Source of the DNA: Paucidesulfovibrio gracilis DSM 16080
GTDB taxonomy: Bacteria; Desulfobacterota; Desulfovibrionia; Desulfovibrionales; Desulfovibrionaceae
Assembly: GCF_900167125.1 (NCBI RefSeq)
Contig: NZ_FUYC01000002.1
Span: 124,001 to 188,000, forward strand
Reading direction: 5' to 3'
DNA length: 64,000 nt
Positions within the stretch are counted from its first letter, which is position 1, and the number at the start of each line of letters is the position of its first letter. The notes beneath the pieces are model-generated. The model saw only the letters and a list, made by a program, of their open reading frames with translations. It searched no databases and was not told the DNA's origin. The translations under genes and the position numbers were made by a program. This document shows positions 8,460 to 16,262 of the stretch, in pieces.

Positions 8460-9521
8460 GTGAAACAGTGGTATCGGTTTTGTATCGTATTGTTGGCCGC
8501 AGTGGCCCTGTTCGGCTTTGCAAACTATGCGGCGTATGCAAAATCGCCCCCGTATGAGGATAATTACGGCGGCATCTGGCGTACGGATTGGGAGGACGTC
8601 ATGTTCAGCATGGACTATGACGGACTGGTCACCGGAGCGTTCGATGCTGGAAAGGGCGGTCGGCTCGGCGGCGTGGTGCGGGTGGAGACTTTGCACGGGG
8701 TCTGGGCTGCGGACCAGGGGCAGACGCCATGCTCTGAAGAGCGCTGGGGAAGCCGCTATTGGGGCGACGTGGTCATGGTGTTCGATTACGGCGGAAATGG
8801 TCTTTCCGGCAAATGGGGCGCCTGCGGGGAGCCTCCGTCAACGCCTTTTACCGGCCGACGGCTCAAAATGCTGGAGATGAACGCCACGATCCCTATTCCG
8901 AGCGGCAAGCCCGTGCCTTCGCTGGATCCTGATTCCGTGGCGGTGCCCGCCGCACCCGGGTCGGATTATGTAGATGCGACACCCGGCATCGGCGGACCCG
9001 AGGGAACAGTGCCGGCAGATCCGGATCAGGCCGTTGCCGCGGATGTGGGACCAGCAGAACCGCCCGCGGATTTTCCCACATTGCCCGACTTTGCGCCCGT
9101 GCGGAGCGCCTTGACCGATCCGGCGGAGCTTTTGCCGCCCGATACCGCCTTGGATACGGTGCTGAATGGCGAGGTTTGGGAGATTGACGCGTTGGTGGAC
9201 AAAGAGCCGGAGCGTTATTTGTCCGTGGGCTGGCCCTACCGCATGGCCTATGCCTCCTACCTGCCGCTGGGCAAGGAGCAGCCCATGCTGGACGTGCGGG
9301 TCTACACGGGTAATGACGCTGCCCTGAAGATCATTGAAGGCACTGGCCGGGAGTCCCTGCGGGATGCCAGGGATTGCGGCATCGTTGAAGGTGCCTTCAA
9401 GGGGACGGAATACGGCCGGTTCGTGCTTTGGTTCCGCCATAACGGGGCGGCTCTGCGCCTTTCCGGGCCTGACGAACCGTTGGTGCAAAAGCTGGCCCGT
9501 ATTCTTCTGGATCGTTCGTAG
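8460..9521 (+). CDS. Secreted protein of unknown function (first of a pair)
   Basis: 353 residues from a GTG at 8460 preceded by GGGAGGGG seven bases upstream; the frame is open to 8331 but has no better start. A clear signal peptide (KQW then a hydrophobic core to residue about 24, cleavage near AYA-KS) precedes a mature part. The first mature region (about 30-145) is Trp/Gly/Tyr-rich with GGIWRTDWEDVMF, followed by a proline/alanine/aspartate-rich linker (about 145-235). A C-terminal globular region (about 240-353) has no recognised motif. The stop lies eight bases before the next secreted protein gene, so the two form an operon and probably act together in the periplasm or envelope. Confidence 0.75.
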   Translation: MKQWYRFCIVLLAAVALFGFANYAAYAKSPPYEDNYGGIWRTDWEDVMFSMDYDGLVTGAFDAGKGGRLGGVVRVETLHGVWAADQGQTPCSEERWGSRYWGDVVMVFDYGGNGLSGKWGACGEPPSTPFTGRRLKMLEMNATIPIPSGKPVPSLDPDSVAVPAAPGSDYVDATPGIGGPEGTVPADPDQAVAADVGPAEPPADFPTLPDFAPVRSALTDPAELLPPDTALDTVLNGEVWEIDALVDKEPERYLSVGWPYRMAYASYLPLGKEQPMLDVRVYTGNDAALKIIEGTGRESLRDARDCGIVEGAFKGTEYGRFVLWFRHNGAALRLSGPDEPLVQKLARILLDRS

Positions 9522-9529
9522 GGGGGGAC

Positions 9530-10774
9530 ATGCGCAAGAGCATACTTGTTTGTTGTGTTGTCGCGGTATTGGCGCTGTGCGCTGGTGCTGTTGGGGCTGC
9601 CACGGAAAATCCCGCGGATCAGATCGTGGCGGAGCGGCTGCGCAAGGCTTCGGATCAACTCCGCACCGCGCATGACCAGTTGCAGGATATGCGCGAGGAA
9701 GTGGAGCGGGTACGCCGCGTGGCCACCGTGAATTTTCAAAACAACGCCTACAAGGTTTTCATGAAAGGCGTGCTGGACGTGTACGGCCGGGTGACCGCTC
9801 CGGGAGGTTGGGTGGATGCGGTGAACATGGCCGTGGAAACCGTGCAGAATCTCTGGAGCGATCCGACCTTGTTCGGTTCCATGGTACGCAAACCCGGATC
9901 CGAACAGCGTGCCTTGCTTTCGGCGGGCGCTGAGAACGCCTTGCGGTCAAGGGGCCGGGTCCGGCGATATCTGCACGATCTGGCCGTGATCATGCAATCC
10001 CCGTTGGCGCGGTTTGATGATGACCAGCCCCCGCTTCGTTCGGCCAAGGGCTGGTGGCGGTATCCCGGGGACGGGGTCACGGACGACGAGATCGAGCTGG
10101 TAACCCGGAAGTTGCAGGTGGTCCGCAATTTGAGCGAAAAGCTTGTGTCGGTTATGGACCGGGAATTGGCTTCACTGCGCGAACAGCGAAAGAACATGCT
10201 GGCGGTAATTGCCGAACTGGAAGCGGCCAAACCCGCGTCCAAGCAAAGCGGAACAGCGGACCGGGCCTACCTTGAAAGTCTTATGCCTCTGCCTGGGGAC
10301 ATCCCCATGCCGCCGTCCACCGCACCGGACAAGGAGCCGACAAAAGAATGGGGAATTTCGGACGGCAACGCCTTCCCAAATTACGATCCCAAGGACAAAT
10401 ATACCGGATTTGAGGAATTGACCTGGCGGTATTCCACATCGTTGCAATACCCAGCGGACCCGGATGAGCAGTATGATTATGATGTGTACGTCCTGCTCAT
10501 GCGCGGCGATCCGGCCGCCATTGCCAAGGCGTATGACGAAGGCGTGGCCTTTATCGCGTCTATGGGTGACATGGACAAGGGATACAAGCCTATTCAGGAA
10601 CTGGACATAGGAGAACGCGGGCATATTCGTGAAGCCACCAGGGACGGTGGATGGAACCATTCCATCATGTTCCGCAAAAAAGGCATCTTGGTGGAGGTTC
10701 GGTCTTCTCCCTGGGCAGGCGGGCTGGACGTAGGTAAGCAGGCGGCCCGGGCCGTTGCCGCTCGCATCCGATGA
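9530..10774 (+). CDS. Secreted coiled-coil protein of unknown function (second of a pair)
   Basis: 414 residues starting at ATG 9530 with GGGGGG just upstream. An N-terminal signal peptide (cleavage near VGA-AT, residue about 23) is followed by a coiled coil (about residues 28-65, rich in Leu, Glu and Arg at heptad positions). The middle contains a second helical stretch (about 175-225), then a proline-rich linker. The last 130 residues form a mixed domain with YDYDVYVLLMRGDP and a tryptophan near WNHSIMFRKKG. No family is recognised. The gene ends just before a strong terminator and is translationally close to the upstream secreted protein gene. Confidence 0.78.
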   Translation: MRKSILVCCVVAVLALCAGAVGAATENPADQIVAERLRKASDQLRTAHDQLQDMREEVERVRRVATVNFQNNAYKVFMKGVLDVYGRVTAPGGWVDAVNMAVETVQNLWSDPTLFGSMVRKPGSEQRALLSAGAENALRSRGRVRRYLHDLAVIMQSPLARFDDDQPPLRSAKGWWRYPGDGVTDDEIELVTRKLQVVRNLSEKLVSVMDRELASLREQRKNMLAVIAELEAAKPASKQSGTADRAYLESLMPLPGDIPMPPSTAPDKEPTKEWGISDGNAFPNYDPKDKYTGFEELTWRYSTSLQYPADPDEQYDYDVYVLLMRGDPAAIAKAYDEGVAFIASMGDMDKGYKPIQELDIGERGHIREATRDGGWNHSIMFRKKGILVEVRSSPWAGGLDVGKQAARAVAARIR

Positions 10775-10872
10775 ATGTCCGGCCGCTTATGCGGCAGGCG
10801 GCCATGAAGTTAAACCGTTGGTGAGCCGGAGGCTCGGCGGGAAAGCCTCGTCACACGCGTCGCCGTAGTATG

Positions 10873-10902
10873 AAAAAGGGTCGCCCAAAGGCGACCCTTT
10901 TT
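10873..10902. terminator. Strong bidirectional rho-independent terminator
   Basis: A perfect 13-base inverted repeat (AAAAAGGGTCGCC at 10873-10885, its complement at 10890-10902) with a CAAA loop, A-rich on one side and T-rich on the other. It separates the secreted-protein operon from the convergent proX gene. A second small hairpin (GTCGCCC-AA-GGGCGAC) follows at about 10907-10922. Confidence 0.9.
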
Positions 10903-10945
10903 ATATGTCGCCCAAGGGCGACTTCCGGCAGAAGCCGAAGGAGGT

Positions 10946-11791
10946 TTATTTCAGCCAGCCTTCCACCTGCTCGGGGTTCTCGTTGATGAAGCGCACCGCG
11001 TTTTCATACGGGGTGCCGCCGTCCTGGTTCCAGGCCATGATGGACTGGAGTTGGTTGGTGTCGGTGTAGGAGAAGTTGTTCAGGAAGTTGTACACCTCGG
11101 GCATGTCGTCCTTCAGACCGGTACGCACGATGGTGTGGATGCTTTCCTCGCCGCCCAGGACGCCCTTGGGGTCTTCCAGGTATTTGAGGTCCCACTTGCC
11201 GAACATCCAGTGCGGGGACCAACCGGTCACCGCGACCCATTCGTTGTTCTTGATGGCGGACTGCAGCGCGGCGGTCATGGTGGCGCCGGAGCCTTCCATC
11301 AGGGTGTAGTCCAGGCCGTACTGTTCGATCACGTCTTCGGAAAGACGCATGATGCCAGCGCCCGGGTCGATGCCGATGATGCGCCCCTGGAACTTGTCCT
11401 TAACGCTGTTCAGCTCCTCGATGGAATCGATGGTCACGTAGGTCGGCACGGCCCAGCCGAGGCGAGCGCCGCCGGTGATGGGACCGAGGTCTTCCACCTT
11501 GCCTTCCATTTTGGCGAGGTAGTCGGCGTGGGTCACGGGCAGCCAAGCCGTCACGAAGCCGTCCACGTCACCGCTGGCAGTGGCCTGCCACATGGCCGCC
11601 GCGGCCACGGGAAGGATTTCCACGTCGTAGCCCATCTTTTCCTGGAGCACGGCGCGAACCACGTTGGTGCTGGCAACGGCGCAGTCCCACTCAACGTAGG
11701 CGATGCGTACTTTGCCTTTACCCGCAAAAGCGGGAACCACCAGGGACGCGCACAGGGCCATAGCGGCCAAAAGCGTCAGAATCCGTTTCAT
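10946..11791 (-). CDS. proX: Glycine betaine/proline ABC transporter, substrate-binding protein
   Basis: 281 residues with a cleavable signal peptide (cleavage near AFA-GK, residue about 23). The OpuAC/ProX-type binding fold is shown by YVEWDCAVASTNV, FVTAWLPVTHADY and TGWSPHWMF. Their tryptophans and tyrosines in this family form the aromatic box that holds the quaternary ammonium of betaine. It is the last gene of a three-gene operon with the permease 18 bases upstream and the ATPase before it. Its product is periplasmic and delivers compatible solutes for osmoprotection. The ribosome site GAGGAGG is strong. Confidence 0.93.
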   Translation of the reverse strand: MKRILTLLAAMALCASLVVPAFAGKGKVRIAYVEWDCAVASTNVVRAVLQEKMGYDVEILPVAAAAMWQATASGDVDGFVTAWLPVTHADYLAKMEGKVEDLGPITGGARLGWAVPTYVTIDSIEELNSVKDKFQGRIIGIDPGAGIMRLSEDVIEQYGLDYTLMEGSGATMTAALQSAIKNNEWVAVTGWSPHWMFGKWDLKYLEDPKGVLGGEESIHTIVRTGLKDDMPEVYNFLNNFSYTDTNQLQSIMAWNQDGGTPYENAVRFINENPEQVEGWLK

Positions 11792-11809
11792 ACCTTGTCC
11801 TCCTCTAGA

Positions 11810-12652
11810 TTATTTACCGTTGTTTCTGGAGCCGACCTTCTGCAGGACACGGTCCAGAATCATGGCTACGATGACGATGCCGATTCCCGCCTCGAAGCCA
11901 TTACCCATTTCAAGCCGCTGGATGGCCTTCCAAACTTCGCCGCCGAGTCCCTTTGCGCCGATCATAGCCGCGATAACGACCATGGAGAGAGCCAGCATGA
12001 CGGTCTGGTTCACGCCCGCCATGATGGTGGGAGTGGCCAGAGGCAGCTCAAGCTTGAACAAGCGCTGCCAGCGGTTAGAGCCGAATGCCTCGGCGCATTC
12101 CACCAGCTCGCGGGGCACCTGCTTGATGCCCAGGCTGGTCAGCCGGATGGCCGGGGGAACGGCGAAGACCACTGTCGAGAAAATGGCCGCCACCTTGCCC
12201 AGACCGAAGAACGGAATGGCCGGAATGAGGTAGACAAAGGCGGGCATGGTCTGCATCACGTCCAGGATGGGCGTGACCACCTTGTCTACGGGTTTATACA
12301 TTGCCGCCAGGATGCCCACGGGGACGCCGATGAGGATGGCGACCAGCGTGGAGATGATCACCAGCGCGATGGTGCTGGTGGTGGCGGCCCAGAGTTCCAT
12401 GTTCCAGACCAGGGCCAGCCCCAGCAGGGTGAGCAGGGTCACGCCGCGTTTGCGGGTGAGCCACCAGGTCAGTCCTGCGGCGATGAGGATGAAAAGCCAG
12501 GGCGGCATGAACTGGAGAGCGGACTGCAAAGCCGTGAGTCCGGTCTCCATGACTTTGGAGAAGGCTTTTGTGGCAAAGGCGAAGTGGTCCACCAGCCATT
12601 CGATGAACATTTCAATGCCTTCGCCGAGAGGAATGCGTGGGATATTGATCAT
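11810..12652 (-). CDS. proW: Glycine betaine/proline ABC transporter, permease
   Basis: 280 residues with about six transmembrane segments and the binding-protein-dependent permease (BPD) domain. The EAA-type loop is recognisable as VECAEAFGSNRWQRLFKLELP near residue 190-210, where the permease contacts the ATPase. FVYLIPAIPFFGLG and GAKGLGGEVW are typical of OpuAB/ProW. The gene starts one base after the ATPase stop, so it is translationally coupled. It forms the membrane channel of the betaine importer. Confidence 0.93.
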   Translation of the reverse strand: MINIPRIPLGEGIEMFIEWLVDHFAFATKAFSKVMETGLTALQSALQFMPPWLFILIAAGLTWWLTRKRGVTLLTLLGLALVWNMELWAATTSTIALVIISTLVAILIGVPVGILAAMYKPVDKVVTPILDVMQTMPAFVYLIPAIPFFGLGKVAAIFSTVVFAVPPAIRLTSLGIKQVPRELVECAEAFGSNRWQRLFKLELPLATPTIMAGVNQTVMLALSMVVIAAMIGAKGLGGEVWKAIQRLEMGNGFEAGIGIVIVAMILDRVLQKVGSRNNGK

Positions 12653-12653
12653 G

Positions 12654-13844
12654 TTAGTTGACCCCCCTTTCAGCGATGGCGCCCAACAGAGCGCCGCGGT
12701 TGATGACGCCCTTGATGCGGTTCATGTCGTCCACCACGGCGAGCGGGTAGGGCAGGTCGTGCAACAGGTTGATGATGTCCATGGCGGGCGTATCGGCCTG
12801 GACGGTCTTGAGGTCGGTCTTGAGGATGGACTTGATGTCGCGTTCCCCTCGGGACGCTGCTTCGGAGCAGTCCTCCGCATAGACGATGCCTTGCAGGGTG
12901 TGTCCCTTGTCGATGACGAAGAGGCTGGAGATGCCGCCGCTCTTCATCTTGCGCAGGGAGGCGCGGGGTCCGTCCGAATTGATATAGCCCAGTGCCTTGG
13001 CCTTTTTCATGACGCTGTCCGCGGTAAGCACCTTGGTGATGTCCACGTTTTCGACGAAGCGTTCCACGTAGTCGTTGGCCGGGTGGGTGAGGATGTCCTC
13101 GGCAGTGCCGACCTGCACGATGGCGCCGTCCTTCATGAGCACGATGCGGTCGCCCAGCTTAATGGCTTCGTCCAGATCGTGACTGATGAACAGGATGGTC
13201 TTGTGCATCTTTTCCTGCAGGTTGATCAGCTCGTCCTGCATGTCGGAACGGATCAACGGATCAAGCGCCGAGAAGGCTTCGTCCATGAGCAGGATGTCCG
13301 CATCCAGGGCCAGGGCGCGGGCCAGGCCCACGCGCTGCTGCATGCCGCCGGAAAGCTGTCCGGGCATGGAGTCTTCCCAGCCGTTCAGCCCCACCAGATC
13401 CAGCGCTTCCATGGCCTTTTGGCGACGGGTGGCCGGATCCACGCCTTTGATTTCAAGGCCGTAGGCGGTGTTGTCGGCCACGGTGCGATGCGGGAACAGG
13501 GCGAAGTTCTGAAACACCATGGCGAGCTTGGAGAGCCGCAGGTCGCGCAATCCCTTGTCGTCAAGCTTGGTGACTTCTTGTCCGTCGATACGCACGGTGC
13601 CGGCGGTGGGTTCGATGAGTCGGTTGATGCAGCGGACCAGAGTGGATTTTCCTGATCCGGAAAGGCCCATGACCACGACGATTTCCCCTTCCTCGACCTG
13701 GAAGGAGGCGTCGTTCACGCCGACGCCGTGTTTGAGCTTGTCCATAACTTCGGCCTTGGTGGCGCCTTTTTTGACGGCCTCCATGGCACGCTTCGGGTGC
13801 GGCCCGAAGATCTTGTAGAGGTTTTCTACCTCGATTTTCGCCAT
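12654..13844 (-). CDS. proV: Glycine betaine/proline ABC transporter, ATP-binding protein with CBS domains
   Basis: 396 residues, the usual length for ProV/OpuAA. Walker A is GLSGSGKST (near residue 60), the signature is LSGGMQQRVGLARAL, and Walker B is DILLMDEAFSALD. The C-terminal 120 residues form two CBS domains, which in OpuA-type importers sense ionic strength and gate transport. It is the first gene of the proVWX operon, with the ribosome site GGAGG six bases before the ATG. Upstream lies an AT-rich region with an inverted repeat at 13944-13956 (TGGAC-CAT-GTCCA) that might be an operator. Confidence 0.94.
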   Translation of the reverse strand: MAKIEVENLYKIFGPHPKRAMEAVKKGATKAEVMDKLKHGVGVNDASFQVEEGEIVVVMGLSGSGKSTLVRCINRLIEPTAGTVRIDGQEVTKLDDKGLRDLRLSKLAMVFQNFALFPHRTVADNTAYGLEIKGVDPATRRQKAMEALDLVGLNGWEDSMPGQLSGGMQQRVGLARALALDADILLMDEAFSALDPLIRSDMQDELINLQEKMHKTILFISHDLDEAIKLGDRIVLMKDGAIVQVGTAEDILTHPANDYVERFVENVDITKVLTADSVMKKAKALGYINSDGPRASLRKMKSGGISSLFVIDKGHTLQGIVYAEDCSEAASRGERDIKSILKTDLKTVQADTPAMDIINLLHDLPYPLAVVDDMNRIKGVINRGALLGAIAERGVN

Positions 13845-14857
13845 ACTTCCTCCGGGATGTTCCGGTCATTTGGATTATGTTGTTGTATATATTCCCAAAA
13901 GACGGTCCTGGTGGGTATTAGGTGTATTCTATCCTATATCCAGTGGACCATGTCCAGCCTGATTTGGGATGGAGGCTGATGAGCGGGGGTCAGAGCAGAA
14001 TGGGGATGGGGTATCGATCACGCAGCCCACAGGGGCGCATGTGACGATAAATAAACGATATTGTTTGACTATCTCGTAAAGAGAGGGAGGAAAAGCCGGA
14101 AGAACTGTAGTAATCTGTAGCGTTGTCTTCTTTCATAGGTGTAATTATGCTGTATTCTACTGTAAGGTGGAAGCTTGCTGGGTATTGCTTTGGCTACTAT
14201 ACAAACTTCATGATTGCTGTGTGTCTTCTTACAGTACAGCTCGGTCGATTCTCCATGGGGTGATTTTGGCTCGTTGCTGGAATGATTATTCTTTTATTGT
14301 CCTACATAAACCATTGGGGTTTGTCAACTAGAGTATTCCAGTGGTGTTACAAGATATTGAGATCGTTTTGAGATGTTTTGCGCTGAATATTCCATATTAG
14401 GTTGAGTATACTCGTTCAAACGCGTTTTTTTGGCGAAATGCTTAGTATTGATGCGGCAGAGGACCGGGAGGACGGAGATGAGCTGGTTGGTAAATCTAAC
14501 AGATCAAAAAGAAAGGATAATTTTGTCTGACACGGCTGGGGTCCGGGCATGGAACGGTGTGTGGGAGGCTTTGGAACCATTGGGTTGAGCGTTGCGGGCA
14601 ATCTGCTCATCGAAAGAGGGCGTCCCTACTCGATGCAGCTTCAACTGTGGGGCCAGCGCCTACGCGAAAGAGCGATGTTTTCTTTGCGTGCGGTCTCCTG
14701 TCGTACGCTTACGCCCCACCCAGGGGGACATTATGCTGGGGAGCCATGTCCGTAGGTGCAGCAGGGGGCGGCTATGTCGTGCAGGAGAAGAGGAGAAGCA
14801 AGGGGAAAAAGGAGAAAAGGGGAACACGCTAAAAGTGAAGCTGTCAGGAACCAACGA
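13845..14857. other. 1-kb AT-rich intergenic gap with a GC-rich, structured island
   Basis: No credible protein gene was found here. Bases 13845-14540 are much more AT-rich than the rest of the window and hold many promoter-like hexamers plus the inverted repeat at 13944-13956. At about 14550-14760 the composition changes to GC-rich and several nested inverted repeats appear: GAGC...GCTC around 14588-14613, GTGGGGC near 14648 pairing with GCCCCAC near 14715, an inner CGCGAAAGA/TCTTTGCG, and GGACAT...ATGTCC near 14728-14752. Bases 14770-14830 are purine-rich. The two halves look like a promoter region followed by a possible non-coding RNA. Confidence 0.5.
14550..14760 (+). ncRNA. Candidate structured RNA of unknown class
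   Basis: Within a gap lacking genes, about 210 bases carry nested complementary segments that could fold into an extended rod: a small hairpin near 14588-14613, a long-range pairing of GTGGGGC with GCCCCAC, and an inner stem CGCGAAAGA/TCTTTGCG. The size and rod shape resemble 6S RNA, but I could not align the conserved 6S core with confidence. Direction is assumed from the upstream AT-rich region. It could also be only decayed sequence. Confidence 0.22.
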
Positions 14858-16105
14858 TCAACGAGTGAAAACCCGATTCCGGCCTTGCTCCTTGGCTTGG
14901 TAGAGAGCCTGATCCGCTTTTTTCAAGGTGGATTCCACGGATTGATCCGAAGCGGTTGCTTGCGCCACCCCCAGACTGACGGTGAATCGAAGTTCTCCTT
15001 CGTCCACGGGGATGCGCAGAGCGTCGATGGAACGTCGGATGCGCTCCGCCAGATCCACGGCTCCGTCCAGATCGGTTTCCGGAGCCAGCACGACGAATTC
15101 TTCACCACCAAAGCGGGCCAGCAGGTCCGATCGGCGCAATTGTTTTTCCGCCGTGCGGGTCAGTTGGCGCAGAACTTCGTCCCCCACGTCGTGGCCGTAG
15201 GTATCGTTCACATTTTTAAAATGATCCGCGTCGATCATGATCACAGACAGGTCCGTACTGTGCCGGTTGGCCCGTTCGAATTCTTCTTCGGCCCGCTGCA
15301 GCAGGTGTCGTCTGTTGTAGGCCCGCGTCAGTTCGTCGCGAATGGCCATATCACGCAGTCGGCCCAGGGTTTCCAGCATGTCCAGGTTCAGAGAAACGCG
15401 GCTGTAGAGTTCTTCGGGGGTGAATTCCTGGCTGATGGACCCTCCGGCTCCGAACTTAATCAGCCGGGCAACGTTGTGTCCATCTTCGGGACCGGCAAAG
15501 ACCATGACGGCCAGTTCTTCCTGGGAGTGGACCTGTCGAATTTTGTTGAGCATTCTCGTGGTGGCGTCGTGTTCCAGGGTCGCATCCAAAAGAAGCAGGC
15601 GGATGTTGTCGTGCTCCTGCAACTGTTGGAATACTTGGTTTTGATCGCAGGCTTCCAGCACCTGATAGTTCTGGCGTTCCAGAAGGCCGCGGACCCGTTG
15701 CCGCAGCAGTTGGCGCTTGTGTGCCACAAGGATGTTGACTTCGGGGTTGTGGTGCAGGCGCCGCACCAGGCTGGTGACGTGTTCAAAGCTCTCCATGCTT
15801 TCTTTGGCCACATAGTCCACAATACCCCGGGACCACATGGCTTCCTGGGTGGCGGCGTCCACCCGGGAGGTGAAGATCACTGTGGGGATGTGCTGGACGG
15901 CTTGTTCCACAATCGTGTCGGCCGTGGCGTCCGCGAGTACTGTTCCGAAGATGCCGACCAGAAACGGACCTTCCTCCTGAATGGCGAGAAGGGCGTCATT
16001 CAGGCTGAGAGAACACACGACCTTGGCACCCAGTCGGTTTTCCAGCATGCCGGAAAGAATCTTCAATACACTTCGTGAATTGTCTGCGATGAGTACGGGG
16101 AGCAT
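14858..16105 (-). CDS. Two-receiver diguanylate cyclase (PleD-like)
   Basis: 415 residues. The first receiver-like domain (about 1-115) keeps an early aspartate (LIADNS) but has FGTVLAD where the phospho-acceptor should be, so it is probably degenerate. The second (about 123-240) keeps LLLLDATLE as a plausible phosphorylation site. The GGDEF domain (about 250-415) has the active GGEEF motif and an RxxD inhibitory site (RRSD) five residues before it, so c-di-GMP synthesis with product inhibition is expected. This is a cytoplasmic soluble protein. It is divergent from the hybrid kinase at 16263, separated by 157 bases, and the two may form one pathway. Confidence 0.92.
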   Translation of the reverse strand: MLPVLIADNSRSVLKILSGMLENRLGAKVVCSLSLNDALLAIQEEGPFLVGIFGTVLADATADTIVEQAVQHIPTVIFTSRVDAATQEAMWSRGIVDYVAKESMESFEHVTSLVRRLHHNPEVNILVAHKRQLLRQRVRGLLERQNYQVLEACDQNQVFQQLQEHDNIRLLLLDATLEHDATTRMLNKIRQVHSQEELAVMVFAGPEDGHNVARLIKFGAGGSISQEFTPEELYSRVSLNLDMLETLGRLRDMAIRDELTRAYNRRHLLQRAEEEFERANRHSTDLSVIMIDADHFKNVNDTYGHDVGDEVLRQLTRTAEKQLRRSDLLARFGGEEFVVLAPETDLDGAVDLAERIRRSIDALRIPVDEGELRFTVSLGVAQATASDQSVESTLKKADQALYQAKEQGRNRVFTR

Positions 16106-16262
16106 CCGGCATAATACGGCGGTAGGGTTTTTATGGCAACAGGGAATTAGATCGGTGGGATATGTGGTGGGGGATACGTTTTCGCGGATAATAATTCGTT
16201 TGTTTGGGCGTTGCGGGTATGCGAATAATAGGGATTGCTTGGTTGTTTAAAAAGGGGGCTGC

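Noticed and set aside
10797-10870. Resemblance of a GTTGGTGAGC segment to part of 6S RNA
   Set aside because: Only a short stretch matches, and the intergenic space (171 bases with a terminator) is too small for the rest of 6S RNA.
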